A stretch of DNA of 56,498 nucleotides from DASXYG01 sp036502625. GTDB lineage: Bacteria > Actinomycetota > Actinomycetes > Streptosporangiales > Streptosporangiaceae. This document shows positions 30,874 through 39,402 of this stretch, piece by piece. The stretch covers positions 1 through 56,498 of the forward strand of contig DASXYG010000118.1 of NCBI GenBank assembly GCA_036502625.1. The letters run 5' to 3'. The position numbers and the translations under genes are program-made. The notes below the pieces were generated by a model that worked only from the letters and a program-made list of their open reading frames with translations, ran no database searches and had not been told where the DNA came from. Every line of letters begins with the position of its first letter. Positions within the stretch are counted from its first letter, which is position 1.

Positions 30874-31761
30874 TCAGGCCCTCACTTGGTACTGGGTCGT
30901 GACGCGCTTGGTCGGGCCGCCCCACATGTCGATGGAGCCGGGCTCGTCCGGGTCGAACCAGCGGGGCGTCCACGCCGCGTCGTCCTCGATGCGGCGCACG
31001 CCGTAGGAGTACTCGTACGTCAGGCCCTCGGGCCCCTGGAAGTAGACGAACACCGCGCCGGACTGCGGATGCCGGCCGGGGCCCTGCTCGATCTCCACGC
31101 CCGCCGCCTCCAGGAAGCGCCAGTCGCGCATCACGTCGTCCAGCGTCTCGACCTGGAAGTTGATGTGGCACAGGCCGGGGCGGTCGCCCTGGAAGACGGC
31201 CAGCTTGTGGTGGACGGGGTCGAAGCGCAGCAGCGCGGCGCGGTCGCCGATCCAGTCGGAGACCCGGACGTTGAACAGCCGCGACCAGAACGCGTACGCC
31301 TCGCGGACGTCCGGCGCGTCCAGGCACAGGTGGCCGAACTCCGTGATGCCGGCGTTGCGGGCGAACGCGACCGGGCGGGCCAGCGGCACCTGGTCGCAGG
31401 CCAGCTCGACGCGGTTGCCCCAGGGGTCGTCGAAGCCGAGGAAGTCGCGCACGCGGCGGTCGCGCGCCTGCTCGGACGTGCCGCGCACGACGGTCAGGCC
31501 GGCCTTCTCCAGCTCGGTCTCGGCGTCGGCGAGCGCGTCGTCGTCGCGCACGGTGAACGCGGAGGCCAGCACGCCGGACGCGCCGCGCACGAAGGCCAGG
31601 CAGTGGTGGCGGGCGTCGGCGCGCAGGTAGGCGGTCTCGCCGTCCGGCCGCGTCTCCCTGGCGACCTGTTCGAGCCCGACGACGTCCACCGCGAACCGGA
31701 CGGCGGCGTCGAGGTCGGCCGCGCCGGAGCGTACGTAGGCGATGTCCCGCAGGGTGATCAC
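30874..31761 (-). CDS. VOC-family extradiol-type ring-cleavage dioxygenase
   Basis: The 295-residue protein has two tandem vicinal-oxygen-chelate modules, as in BphC/HsaC-type 2,3-dihydroxybiphenyl-like dioxygenases. Likely Fe2+ ligands are His in GHLCLDAPD, His in LCHINFQVETLDD and Glu in LTYEYSYGVRR. The family cleaves catechols next to the hydroxyls; the exact substrate is unknown and another VOC activity is possible. The GTG start has GAGGAGG upstream. It lies downstream of ltp2 on the same strand across 70 bp and may be part of aromatic or steroid breakdown, though it does not look like HsaC itself. Confidence 0.75.
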   Translation of the reverse strand: MITLRDIAYVRSGAADLDAAVRFAVDVVGLEQVARETRPDGETAYLRADARHHCLAFVRGASGVLASAFTVRDDDALADAETELEKAGLTVVRGTSEQARDRRVRDFLGFDDPWGNRVELACDQVPLARPVAFARNAGITEFGHLCLDAPDVREAYAFWSRLFNVRVSDWIGDRAALLRFDPVHHKLAVFQGDRPGLCHINFQVETLDDVMRDWRFLEAAGVEIEQGPGRHPQSGAVFVYFQGPEGLTYEYSYGVRRIEDDAAWTPRWFDPDEPGSIDMWGGPTKRVTTQYQVRA

Positions 31762-31831
31762 AGCAGCGTCCTCCTCGCCGGCTCCACCCCCGATTACAGG
31801 CCATCGCGGCGCGATTCACCAGAGCCGTACG

Positions 31832-33007
31832 TCATCCGCCCGCCGACAGGACGAGGCCGCTGGTCGGGACGCCCGTGCCGGCCGTGACGACCACGTGGCG
31901 GGCGTCGGCGACCTGGTTCACCGCCGTGCCGCGGATCTGCCGTACGGCCTCGGCGATGCCGTTCATGCCGTGGATGTAGGCCTCGCCGAGCTGGCCGCCG
32001 TGCGTGTTGACGGGCAGCCCGCCGTCCAGCTCGATGGCGCCGCCGGCGATGAAGTCGCGCGCCTCACCCGGCCGGCAGAACCCCAGCTCCTCCAGTTGGA
32101 CCAGCACGAACGGCGTGAAGTGGTCGTACAGCACGGCGGTGGCGACGTCGCCGGGGCCGATGCCCGACTGGCGCCAGAGCTGGTCGCCGACCAGCCGCAT
32201 CTCCGGCAGCCCGGCCATGCCGGCCGAGCGGTAGTAGCTGGTCATCATCATCTGGTCGGCGCCGGAGCCCTGCGCGGCCGCGGCGATCACCGCGGGTGTT
32301 CCGGCCAGGTCGCGGGCGCGTTCGGCGCTGGTCACCACGATGGCCACCGCGCCGTCGCTCTCCTGGCAGCAGTCCAGCAGGTGCAGCGGCTCGACGACCC
32401 AGCGCGACTCCTGGTGGTCGGCGAGCGTGATCGGCTTGCCGTGGAACCAGGCCTCCGGGTTGGTCGCGGCGTGCCGGCGGTCGGCGACCGTGACGCGGCC
32501 GAAGTCCTCGCTGGTCGCGCCGTACGCGTGCATGTAGCGGCGGGCGAACATGGCCACCCAGGCGGCCGGCGTCATCAGCCCGTACGGCACGTGCCAGGCC
32601 ATCTCCAGGCCCTGGGTGTCCGGCGCGGCGGCGACGGCGGCGTTGGGCTGCCCGAACCGCCGCCCGGACCGCTCGTTCAGCGCCCGGTAGCAGACCACGA
32701 CGTCGGCGACGCCGGTGGCCACGGCCATGGCGGCGTGCTGGACGGTGCCGCAGGCCGCGCCGCCGCCGTAGTCAACGCGGTCGAAGAACCGCAGGTCGCC
32801 CATGCCGAGGGCGCGGGCGAGCGCGATCTCCGCAGTCGGGTCCATGACGAAGGTGACCAGCCCGTCCACGTCCGCGGGTTCCAGGCCGGCGTCGCGCAGC
32901 GCGGCGAGCGTGGCCTCCGCGGCGAGCTGGAGCTCCGTACGGCCGGAGTCCTTGGAGAACTCGGTGGCGCCGATCCCGGCGATGGCCGCCTTGCCGGACA
33001 GGCTCAT
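31832..33007 (-). CDS. ltp2: Lipid-transfer protein/thiolase-like retro-aldolase Ltp2
   Basis: The 391-residue thiolase-fold protein (MSLSGKAAIAGIGATEFSKDSGRTELQLAAEA, LDCCQESDGAVAIVVTSAERARDL, VNTHGGQLGEAYIHGMNG) matches Ltp2. With the DUF35 domain of ChsH2, Ltp2 splits the 17-hydroxy 3-carbon side-chain intermediate of cholesterol to release propionyl-CoA. The ATG overlaps the fused chsH gene by 4 bp. It is the last side-chain gene of the operon, in the same order as in the mycobacterial igr operon. Confidence 0.9.
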   Translation of the reverse strand: MSLSGKAAIAGIGATEFSKDSGRTELQLAAEATLAALRDAGLEPADVDGLVTFVMDPTAEIALARALGMGDLRFFDRVDYGGGAACGTVQHAAMAVATGVADVVVCYRALNERSGRRFGQPNAAVAAAPDTQGLEMAWHVPYGLMTPAAWVAMFARRYMHAYGATSEDFGRVTVADRRHAATNPEAWFHGKPITLADHQESRWVVEPLHLLDCCQESDGAVAIVVTSAERARDLAGTPAVIAAAAQGSGADQMMMTSYYRSAGMAGLPEMRLVGDQLWRQSGIGPGDVATAVLYDHFTPFVLVQLEELGFCRPGEARDFIAGGAIELDGGLPVNTHGGQLGEAYIHGMNGIAEAVRQIRGTAVNQVADARHVVVTAGTGVPTSGLVLSAGG

Positions 33008-34554
33008 TGCCCCTCCCCCGTGGTGATCCGAACGGTCGCGGTGACGTGGTCGCCGAGGGAGTCGGCGCCGCGTACGGCGATGGTCAGCGCGTCGCCGTCG
33101 CGGGCGGTGACCGCGCCGGTGAACGCCAGCGTGTCGCCCGCGTACGCGGGGGCGCCGAGGCGCAGCTCGATGGCGTGGACGCGGGCGGCGGGGCCGGCCC
33201 AGTCGGTGACGTACCGCTCCACCAGGCCGATCGAGGTCAGGATGTTGAGGAAGATGTCCGCGGAGCCCTGCGCGCGGGCGATGTCCGGGTCGTGGTGCAG
33301 GGGCGTGTAGTCCTGCGTGGCCAGCGCGGACGCGGTGATCATGCTGCGGGTCAGCGGGATCTCCAGGTCGGGCAGCCGGTCGCCCGCGCCGGCCTCGGCG
33401 GGCGGGCGCGGGTCCGGGCGCCGGAGGCGCCACTGCGGCAGGACGAGGTCGTCGTCCACCCGCTCGTACGTCACCTCGACCGGCATGCCCACGCGCACGT
33501 CCTCGGGCGGCACGTCGAGGACGTTCCCCACGACGTGGACGCCCTCGGGCAGCGCCACGACCGCCACCACGAACGGCGTCGTACGGCCGGGGATCGGCGG
33601 ATGGTGGTGCACGACGAAGCTCGCCACCTCGCCGTGCCCGGCCGCGACGACGTGGTCCCAGCCGGTGGCGTGGCAGCGGGGGCACATCGGGCCCGGCGGG
33701 TGCCGCAGCGCGCCGCAGCCCGTACAGCGCTGGATCCGCAGCTCGCCGTCGCGCGCGCCGTCCCAGAAGAACGCGGTGTCCCGGTTCATCGCCGGGCGTA
33801 GCGGATACGGCGCCCGCTCCGCGGGGGCGGCCGCCCCCGCGCCGCCACCCCCGGCGGGGCGGAACTTCAGGACGCGGAAGAGCATCCGCGCGGTGCGCTC
33901 CTCCCCGACGTACCAGGTGGTGTGCCAGGTGACGAAGTACCCCTCGCCCATGGCCGTCCGCTTGGGCCCCACGACCTCGCCCATCCGCACGGACGACCGC
34001 ACGGTCTCGCCGGGCCGCAGATACCGGTCGTACACGTGATCGCAGTTGGTCGCCACAACCCCGGTGAACCCAAGCTCATCCAGCAACCCGAGCAGTTCCG
34101 CCGCCCCCCCGGCGTCCCCCTCACCCTCGGAACCGCCCCCAACACCGCCCGCAACCCCGGCCTCGACACCGCCCGCAACCCCGCCCCCGACGCCGCCCGC
34201 AACCCCGGCCTCGACGCCGCCCGCAACCTCTGCCTCGACGCCGCCCGCGACCCCGCGCTCCACCCCGCGCTCGACGCCGCCCTGCGAGCCATGCGCGGCA
34301 CCGGGCGGCGGCCCGTAGCCGCCCATCGTCCATACCTGGGCCATCGCGGGCGGCGCGACGGTTCCCGGGTGGCCGGCCGCGCGGGCGGACGCGTCGTCCA
34401 GGTAGACCGGGTTCGCGTCGCCGAGCGCCCGCACCCACTGCCGGATCATCGGCGTGTTCGCGGGATCGGCCGCGTCCGGCCCCGGCTGCTCCCCCTTAGC
34501 CGCCAGCCGCTCCGCCAGCGCCATGACCCGTTCCCGGGCGTTCTCCTGCGTCAT
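33004..34554 (-). CDS. Fused ChsH2-ChsH1 steroid enoyl-CoA hydratase (MaoC-DUF35-MaoC)
   Basis: The 516-residue protein combines parts that are separate genes in mycobacteria. Residues 1-235 are a MaoC-like hot-dog domain (ChsH2 N-terminal part). Residues 250-380 are a DUF35/OB-fold domain with a zinc ribbon (Cys 277, 280, 291 and 294) that partners Ltp2. Residues 395-516 match ChsH1, with catalytic D415 and H420 in QDYTPLHHD. It should hydrate the C3 side-chain enoyl-CoA and help the aldol cleavage. Residues 90-150 are a Gly/Val/Ala/Glu repeat inserted inside the first hot-dog domain. It overlaps ltp2 by 4 bp and follows chsE2 by 9 bp. Confidence 0.9.
   Translation of the reverse strand: MTQENARERVMALAERLAAKGEQPGPDAADPANTPMIRQWVRALGDANPVYLDDASARAAGHPGTVAPPAMAQVWTMGGYGPPPGAAHGSQGGVERGVERGVAGGVEAEVAGGVEAGVAGGVGGGVAGGVEAGVAGGVGGGSEGEGDAGGAAELLGLLDELGFTGVVATNCDHVYDRYLRPGETVRSSVRMGEVVGPKRTAMGEGYFVTWHTTWYVGEERTARMLFRVLKFRPAGGGGAGAAAPAERAPYPLRPAMNRDTAFFWDGARDGELRIQRCTGCGALRHPPGPMCPRCHATGWDHVVAAGHGEVASFVVHHHPPIPGRTTPFVVAVVALPEGVHVVGNVLDVPPEDVRVGMPVEVTYERVDDDLVLPQWRLRRPDPRPPAEAGAGDRLPDLEIPLTRSMITASALATQDYTPLHHDPDIARAQGSADIFLNILTSIGLVERYVTDWAGPAARVHAIELRLGAPAYAGDTLAFTGAVTARDGDALTIAVRGADSLGDHVTATVRITTGEGQ
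34105..34300 (-). repeat. 24-bp tandem repeats inserted in the fused chsH gene
   Basis: On the minus strand the sequence encodes units of the type VEAGVAGG (VEAEVAGG, VEAGVAGG, VGGGVAGG, VEAGVAGG), preceded by VERGVERGVAGG. The DNA shows a repeating GCCGCCCGCAACCCCGGCCT-like block, about five units. It keeps the reading frame. Confidence 0.85.
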
Positions 34555-34563
34555 CGGTCTCCT

Positions 34564-35736
34564 TCACCTGGGTGCACGGGGCAGACCGAGCCCCAGCGTG
34601 GCGATCAGCTCCCGCTGCACCTCGTTCACCCCGCCGCCGAACGTCATGACCAGCGCACCCTTGGCGCCGGCGTCGACGCGGGCGATCAGGTCGCGGGTCT
34701 GCGGGTCCCCGGGGTCGCCGTAGCGGTCGAGGATGTCGCCGACGATGCGGCCGACGTCCTGGAGCCGTTCGGAGCCGTAGATCTTGTTCGCCGAGGCGTC
34801 CGGCGCGCCCAGCCATCCCGTGTCGATGCCGGCCGCGACCTGCCAGTTCAGCAGCTCGTTGACGCGGAGGTACGCGTACACGCGGCCGAGCGCGCGCCGT
34901 ACGGCGGGCTCCTCCTCCAGCGGCCCCCCGTCCGGGCCGGTCGAGGTGCGCGCCCAGCGGGCGAACCGGTCGTACAGGTGGCCGATGTTCCCGGCGGGCC
35001 CGAGCGTCAGCCGCTCGTGGTTGAGCTGGTTCACGATGAGCTCCCAGCCGCGGTTCACCTCCCCCACGACCATGTCGGCCGGCACCCGTACGTCCTGGTA
35101 GTAGGTGGAGTTCGTGTGGTGGGAGCCGTCCGCGGTGACGATCGGCGTCCACGAGAACCCGGGGTCGCGGCAGTCGACGATGAGGATCGAGATCCCCTTG
35201 TGCCGCTCGGCGCCGGGGTCGGTACGGCAGGCCAGCCAGATGTAGTCGGCGTGGTGCGCGCCTGAGGTGTAGATCTTCTGCCCGTTGACCACGTACGCGT
35301 CGCCGTCGCGGACCGCGGTCGTGCGCAGCGCCGCCAGGTCGGTGCCCGCGCCCGGCTCGCTGTAGCCGATCGCGAAGTGCACGTCCCCGGCGAGGATGCG
35401 CGGCAGGAAGAGGTCCTTCTGCGCCGTGGTGCCGTACCGCTGGAGCGTGGGCCCGACCGTCTGGAGCGTGACCAGCGGGTACGGGATCTCCATCCGGGTC
35501 GCCTCGTTGACGAAGATCTGCTGCGCGATCGGCCCCAGCCCGTGCCCGCCGTACTCCTTCGGCCAGCCGAGCCCGAGCCACCCGTCGCGGCCCATGCGGC
35601 GCACGATCTCGGCGTACATCTCGCCGAAGGAGTCCTTGGCCAGCCGCGCCCGCTCGTCGTCGGTCATCAGCGTCGAGAAGTACGCGCGCAGGTCGTCGCG
35701 CAGCGTCTTCTGCTCGTCGGTCAGGTCGATGAACAT
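34564..35736 (-). CDS. chsE2: Steroid side-chain acyl-CoA dehydrogenase ChsE2 (FadE29-like)
   Basis: The 390-residue protein matches the FAD-binding catalytic-type subunit of the heteromeric ChsE1-ChsE2 dehydrogenase: MFIDLTDEQKTLRDDLRAYF, GRDGWLGLGWPKEYGGHGLGPIAQQIFVNEA, HFAIGYSEPGAGTDLAALRTTA, YTSGAHHADYIWLACRTDPG and DGSHHTNSTYYQDVRVP. It oxidises the 3-carbon side chain of steroid acyl-CoA. chsE1 lies 5 bp upstream and the fused chsH 9 bp downstream, as in the igr operon. Confidence 0.92.
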   Translation of the reverse strand: MFIDLTDEQKTLRDDLRAYFSTLMTDDERARLAKDSFGEMYAEIVRRMGRDGWLGLGWPKEYGGHGLGPIAQQIFVNEATRMEIPYPLVTLQTVGPTLQRYGTTAQKDLFLPRILAGDVHFAIGYSEPGAGTDLAALRTTAVRDGDAYVVNGQKIYTSGAHHADYIWLACRTDPGAERHKGISILIVDCRDPGFSWTPIVTADGSHHTNSTYYQDVRVPADMVVGEVNRGWELIVNQLNHERLTLGPAGNIGHLYDRFARWARTSTGPDGGPLEEEPAVRRALGRVYAYLRVNELLNWQVAAGIDTGWLGAPDASANKIYGSERLQDVGRIVGDILDRYGDPGDPQTRDLIARVDAGAKGALVMTFGGGVNEVQRELIATLGLGLPRAPR

Positions 35737-35741
35737 GCGGC

Positions 35742-36854
35742 TCAGCTCCTCGCCGTCGCCAGGGCGCCCAACGCGTCGAGCGACGCCTCGGGTCCGCCGA
35801 GCAGGTGGGACAGGTATTTGCCGTACGCGAAGTACCGGTGCAGCGGGTACGTGACGTCGACGCCGAGGCCGCCGTGCAGGTGCTGGCAGGCGTACAGCGC
35901 GGCCGCCATGTCGTCGGTGACGCAGTACGCGGCGGCGGCGAGCAGGTCGTCGGCGTCCGGATCGCCCTGCGCGAGCCGCCAGACCGCGCCCCACATGGCG
36001 GCGTCGAGCGCGCGCAGCGCGATGTAGACGTCGCCGACCCGCATCGTGACCGCCTGGAACTGGGCGAGCGCACGCCCGAACTGCTCGCGCGCCTTGACGT
36101 GCGTCGTCGTGAGCAGCAGCGCGCCGGTGAGCACGCCCGACGCGGTAGCCGCGATCCCGGCGAGCGCGTACCGGCGCAGCGTGACCGCCGCGGCCCCGTC
36201 CGCCGCGCCCACCAGGTCGCCCGCGGCGGCCCGCACCCCGTCGAGGCCCATCCGGTACGCCGGCGACGCCGTGCCGGTCGGATGCTCGCCGAGGCTCACG
36301 CCCGCGGCGTTCGGGTCCACGAGGAACACCCCCGTACCGGCGCCCTCCACCCGCGCCGGTACGAGGACGTGCCGGGCCTGCGCGGCGTACGGCACGGCGG
36401 TCTTGACGCCGTCGAGCACGTAGCCCGCGCCGTCCGCACGCGCGGTCGTGTGCGGCGCCGCCGGATCCAGCCCGCCGGGTTCGCGGTGCGCGGCGGTGAG
36501 GATCGCGCCCTCGGCGACGTCCGCGAGCGCGGCGCGCTGCGCGTCCGTGCCGTGCGCGGTGATCGGCGCGGCGCCCAGGGCCAGCGTCGCGAACGCCGGG
36601 ACCGCCGCCACCCGCGCCCCGGTCTCGCGCAGCAGCACGGCGAGCGCCACCGCGTCGAGCCCGTCGCCGCCCGCCTCGGCCGGCAGGCAGGCGCCGAGCA
36701 GCCCGGCGGCGCCCATCGCGCGCCACGCGGCCTCGTCGTACGCGGCGCCGGAGCCCGCGTGCTCCGCGACGCGTTCCGCCGACGCCTCCGTGTCCAGCAC
36801 GTTCGCCGCGAGCCCGCGCAGCTCCTCGGCGGCCTCGTCCAGGCTGAAGTCCAT
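35742..36854 (-). CDS. chsE1: Steroid side-chain acyl-CoA dehydrogenase ChsE1 (FadE28-like)
   Basis: The 370-residue protein matches the partner subunit: MDFSLDEAAEELRGLA, LPAEAGGDGLDAVALAVLLRETGARVAAVPA, REQFGRALAQFQAVTMRVGDVYIA and the diagnostic CQHLHGGLGVDVTYPLHRYF. It needs ChsE2 for a working alpha2beta2 enzyme. Two ATGs (36854 and 36863) are in frame; the first has GGGAGG 10 nt upstream while the second lies too close to it, so 36854 is used. The next upstream gene is the acyl-CoA synthetase. Confidence 0.9.
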   Translation of the reverse strand: MDFSLDEAAEELRGLAANVLDTEASAERVAEHAGSGAAYDEAAWRAMGAAGLLGACLPAEAGGDGLDAVALAVLLRETGARVAAVPAFATLALGAAPITAHGTDAQRAALADVAEGAILTAAHREPGGLDPAAPHTTARADGAGYVLDGVKTAVPYAAQARHVLVPARVEGAGTGVFLVDPNAAGVSLGEHPTGTASPAYRMGLDGVRAAAGDLVGAADGAAAVTLRRYALAGIAATASGVLTGALLLTTTHVKAREQFGRALAQFQAVTMRVGDVYIALRALDAAMWGAVWRLAQGDPDADDLLAAAAYCVTDDMAAALYACQHLHGGLGVDVTYPLHRYFAYGKYLSHLLGGPEASLDALGALATARS

Positions 36855-36871
36855 GCGCCCCATTCCTCCCG

Positions 36872-38503
36872 TTACTCGGTCCGGCCCACCAGGTGGCCAC
36901 GGCCGTTGGCGGACAGCTCGGAGTCCAGGCGGGCCGCGGACTCCGGCGTCAGGTGCTCGTACGCGAGCGCCCGCCCCGGCCGGTGCCAGAGCGGGTCCCC
37001 GGTGCGCCAGGCGGTAGCGGCCAGGCGGCGCTTGAGGATCTTGTGCGACGCCGTCTGCGGCAGCGCGGCGCAGATCCGTACGTACCTCGGGACGGACTTG
37101 GGCGCCAGGTCCCGTACGTGCGCGGCGAAGTCCGCGGGCGCGAACGCGCCGGACAGCACCAGCGCCGCCATGACCTGGTCGCCCGCGGCCACGTCGGGCA
37201 CCGCGTACACGGCCGCCTCGACCACCCCGGGGAAGCGCCGCAGCGCGTCCTCGATCGGCACCGCCGACAGGTTCTCGCCGTCCACCCGCAGCCGGTCCAG
37301 CTCGCGGCCGGCGAAGTAGCAGAAGCCGTCGGCGTCGGCGTACGCGAAGTCGCCGCTGTGGAAGCGGCCGTCGCGCAGGCGGAGCGCGTCGGCGTCCGGG
37401 TCGTTGTAGTAGCCGTCGAACAGGCCCGCGCCGGTGACGTTGACCAGCTCGCCGATGGCCTCCTCGGCGTTCAGCAGCCGGCCGGACGCGTCGAACCTGG
37501 CGGGCGGGCACGGCTTCCCGGTCGCCGGGTCGCACACCTGGACCTCCGGCGGCAGGCGGCCGAGGGCGCCGGGCGGCGCGGCGGGGTCGGGGCTGATGCT
37601 CACGGCCGTCTCCGTCGAGCCGAACGCGTCGATCACCCGGCAGCCGAACCGCCGCGCGAACCTGTCCTGCAGCGCCGCCGACCCCTCGTTGCCGAACGCC
37701 ACCCGCAGCGGGTTGTCCGCGTCGTCGGGGCGCTCCGGTGTGGCCAGGACGTACGACAGCGCCTTGCCGACGTAGTGCAGGTACGTGCAGCCGTACGCGC
37801 GGACGTCGTCGACCAGCGCGGACGCGGAGAACCTGCGGCGCAGCACCAGCGTGGCCCCGCCGGCCAGCGCGGGCGCGACCGCGGCCATCAGCGCGCCGGA
37901 GTGGAACAGCGGCATCGGCGCGTAGACGGACGTGCCGGTCATCGGCGCGAGGCTCACGCCGGGCACGACCAGCTTGCGGTGCGTGATGCGGACCGCGCGC
38001 GGCCGCCCCGAGGTGCCGGACGTGAAGATCAGCATCACCGGCGTCACCGGCGTGACCTCGGCGGACACCGTCCCGGGATCCGCCGCGGCGACCTCAGCCC
38101 GGTACGCGCCGCCGGTGACGTCGACCGCCTCGGCGCCGCACGCCGACGCCGCGCGTACGGCCGCCTCCGCGTGCGCGGGCTCGTACAGCACCAGGCCGCA
38201 GTCGGTGGCCGCCGCGTCGCGGGCCAGGTCGTCCGGGCCGCGCGTGGTGTTCAGCGCGACGATCACGTGGCCGGAAAGGGCCGCGCCGCCGATCAGGAAC
38301 ACCATCTCGGGGATGTTGTCGAGCGCGACGGCGATGTGCGGCGGGTCGTGCGGCGCGTTCTCGCGCAGCCAGGCGGCGCGGCGCCCGCACTCCGCGACGA
38401 CCGCCCGCCACGTCCACGCCGCCGACTCGAAGCGCAGCCCGGGACGGTCGTCCCCGGCCCGGACGGCCAGCAGGTCGGCGACCGTTCGCGGCTCCTCGGC
38501 CAT
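36872..38503 (-). CDS. Acyl-CoA synthetase (FadD17-like)
   Basis: The 543-residue AMP-forming ligase has the P-loop-like LIFTSGTSGRPRAV, DAFGSTETA, and the C-terminal hinge and Lys motif (FAGRELDRLRVDGENL; SHKILKRRL). Extra resemblance to FadD17, found in actinobacterial steroid gene clusters, comes from FNASGRLLNAEEAIGELVN-type sequence in the C-terminal part; the gene context supports activation of a steroid side-chain acid. The ATG at 38501-38503 follows GGGAGG. It is the first gene of the minus-strand operon, with a KstR-type box 42 bp upstream. Confidence 0.83.
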   Translation of the reverse strand: MAEEPRTVADLLAVRAGDDRPGLRFESAAWTWRAVVAECGRRAAWLRENAPHDPPHIAVALDNIPEMVFLIGGAALSGHVIVALNTTRGPDDLARDAAATDCGLVLYEPAHAEAAVRAASACGAEAVDVTGGAYRAEVAAADPGTVSAEVTPVTPVMLIFTSGTSGRPRAVRITHRKLVVPGVSLAPMTGTSVYAPMPLFHSGALMAAVAPALAGGATLVLRRRFSASALVDDVRAYGCTYLHYVGKALSYVLATPERPDDADNPLRVAFGNEGSAALQDRFARRFGCRVIDAFGSTETAVSISPDPAAPPGALGRLPPEVQVCDPATGKPCPPARFDASGRLLNAEEAIGELVNVTGAGLFDGYYNDPDADALRLRDGRFHSGDFAYADADGFCYFAGRELDRLRVDGENLSAVPIEDALRRFPGVVEAAVYAVPDVAAGDQVMAALVLSGAFAPADFAAHVRDLAPKSVPRYVRICAALPQTASHKILKRRLAATAWRTGDPLWHRPGRALAYEHLTPESAARLDSELSANGRGHLVGRTE

Positions 38504-38544
38504 CTCCGCGCCTCCCGTGCCGGATCGGCTTCCTGGAGCGAAAC

Positions 38545-38558
38545 TAGAACGCATTCTA
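38545..38558. promoter_or_regulatory. KstR-type operator, FadD/chs operon promoter
   Basis: TAGAACGCATTCTA inside the longer dyad ACTAGAACGCATTCTAGT. Against the KstR motif TnnAACnnGTTnnA it has one mismatch (ATT for GTT). It is 42 bp upstream of the synthetase ATG. Confidence 0.78.
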
Positions 38559-38675
38559 GTATCTGTCCAGAGATCGGCCCGTTGGCCGCGGTTCCGGATT
38601 TCCCCCGCGTACCTCGAATATCACCCCTCGGCGCACGGCACGTCCACCGGTCATGCGCGTACGCACGGGTAGTCA

Positions 38676-38689
38676 AGTAACGTGTTCCA
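38676..38689. promoter_or_regulatory. KstR-type operator, kstR promoter
   Basis: AGTAACGTGTTCCA has the AACGTGTT core and one mismatch to the KstR motif (first T is A). It lies 66 bp upstream of the kstR start, fitting autorepression. Confidence 0.65.
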
Positions 38690-38754
38690 CGGGAGGCGTC
38701 ACGGTACGCGCGCAATCGTTCGGCGCGTACCCGGATACGGAGGGCGACATCTCG

Positions 38755-39336
38755 GTGACCGTTCAGCCGCCGGCCGGCGTGCGCGCACGCAGCCAGCACC
38801 AACGACGCAAGCGCATCGTGCAGGCAGCGGCCGCTCTGGCGTCGCGCGGCGGCGTCGAGGCGATGCAGATGCGTACGGTCGCGGAGCGCGCGGGCGTCGC
38901 GCTCGGCACGCTGTACCGCTACTTCCCCTCGAAGATGGATCTCGTCGTCGCGGTCGTCGCCGAGGAGCTCGACCTCCTGGAGACGAGCATCGAGCGGCGC
39001 CCGCCGAAGGCGAAGACGCCCGCCCGCCGCGCCGTCGACCTCCTCGTCCGCGCCACCCGCGGGCTGATGCGCGAGCCCGAGCTGGCCGACGCGCTCGTGC
39101 GCTCGCTCATCCTGTCCAGCGTCGAGACCGATTTCGGCGACCGGGTGACCCGCATGCTGCTGCGCGTCGCGGCCGGCGACGCCGACTCCGTCGGCGACCG
39201 GCAGACCGCGCTGGCCGGCGCGCTGTCCAGCGTGTGGGTGATGGAGCTGCTGGAGATCCTCAAGGGCCACGCCACGATCGAGCAGATCCAGCGGCGCCTG
39301 GAAGTCGCCGCCGACCGCCTACTTGAGGACTTCTGA
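38755..39336 (+). CDS. kstR: TetR-family cholesterol catabolism repressor KstR
   Basis: The 193-residue TetR-type protein has RRKRIVQAAAALASRGGVEA, then MQMRTVAERAGVALGTLYRY, FPSKMDLV (helix-turn-helix, residues 39-62). This closely resembles mycobacterial KstR, which is released from DNA by steroid-CoA ligands. The GTG at 38755 is chosen because GGAGGG lies 11 nt upstream and the sequence before it lacks family similarity. Five KstR-type boxes lie in the promoters of its own operon, the chs operon, fadA5, cyp125 and the SDR gene. Confidence 0.88.
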   Translation: MTVQPPAGVRARSQHQRRKRIVQAAAALASRGGVEAMQMRTVAERAGVALGTLYRYFPSKMDLVVAVVAEELDLLETSIERRPPKAKTPARRAVDLLVRATRGLMREPELADALVRSLILSSVETDFGDRVTRMLLRVAAGDADSVGDRQTALAGALSSVWVMELLEILKGHATIEQIQRRLEVAADRLLEDF

Positions 39337-39352
39337 GCGTTTCCCCCGTAAC

Positions 39353-39366
39353 TAGAACGAGTTACA
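39353..39366. promoter_or_regulatory. KstR-type operator, fadA5 promoter
   Basis: TAGAACGAGTTACA matches TnnAACnnGTTnnA at every fixed position, 37 bp upstream of the fadA5 ATG. Confidence 0.85.
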
Positions 39367-39402
39367 GTTTGACGTGACGGTGGAACGTACGAGGGAGGAC
39401 CG

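Noticed and set aside
30874..31761. HsaC of the steroid ring-degradation pathway
   Set aside because: The VOC fold and metal ligands fit the wider family, but no other hsa genes or KstR box are near, so the specific name was not used.
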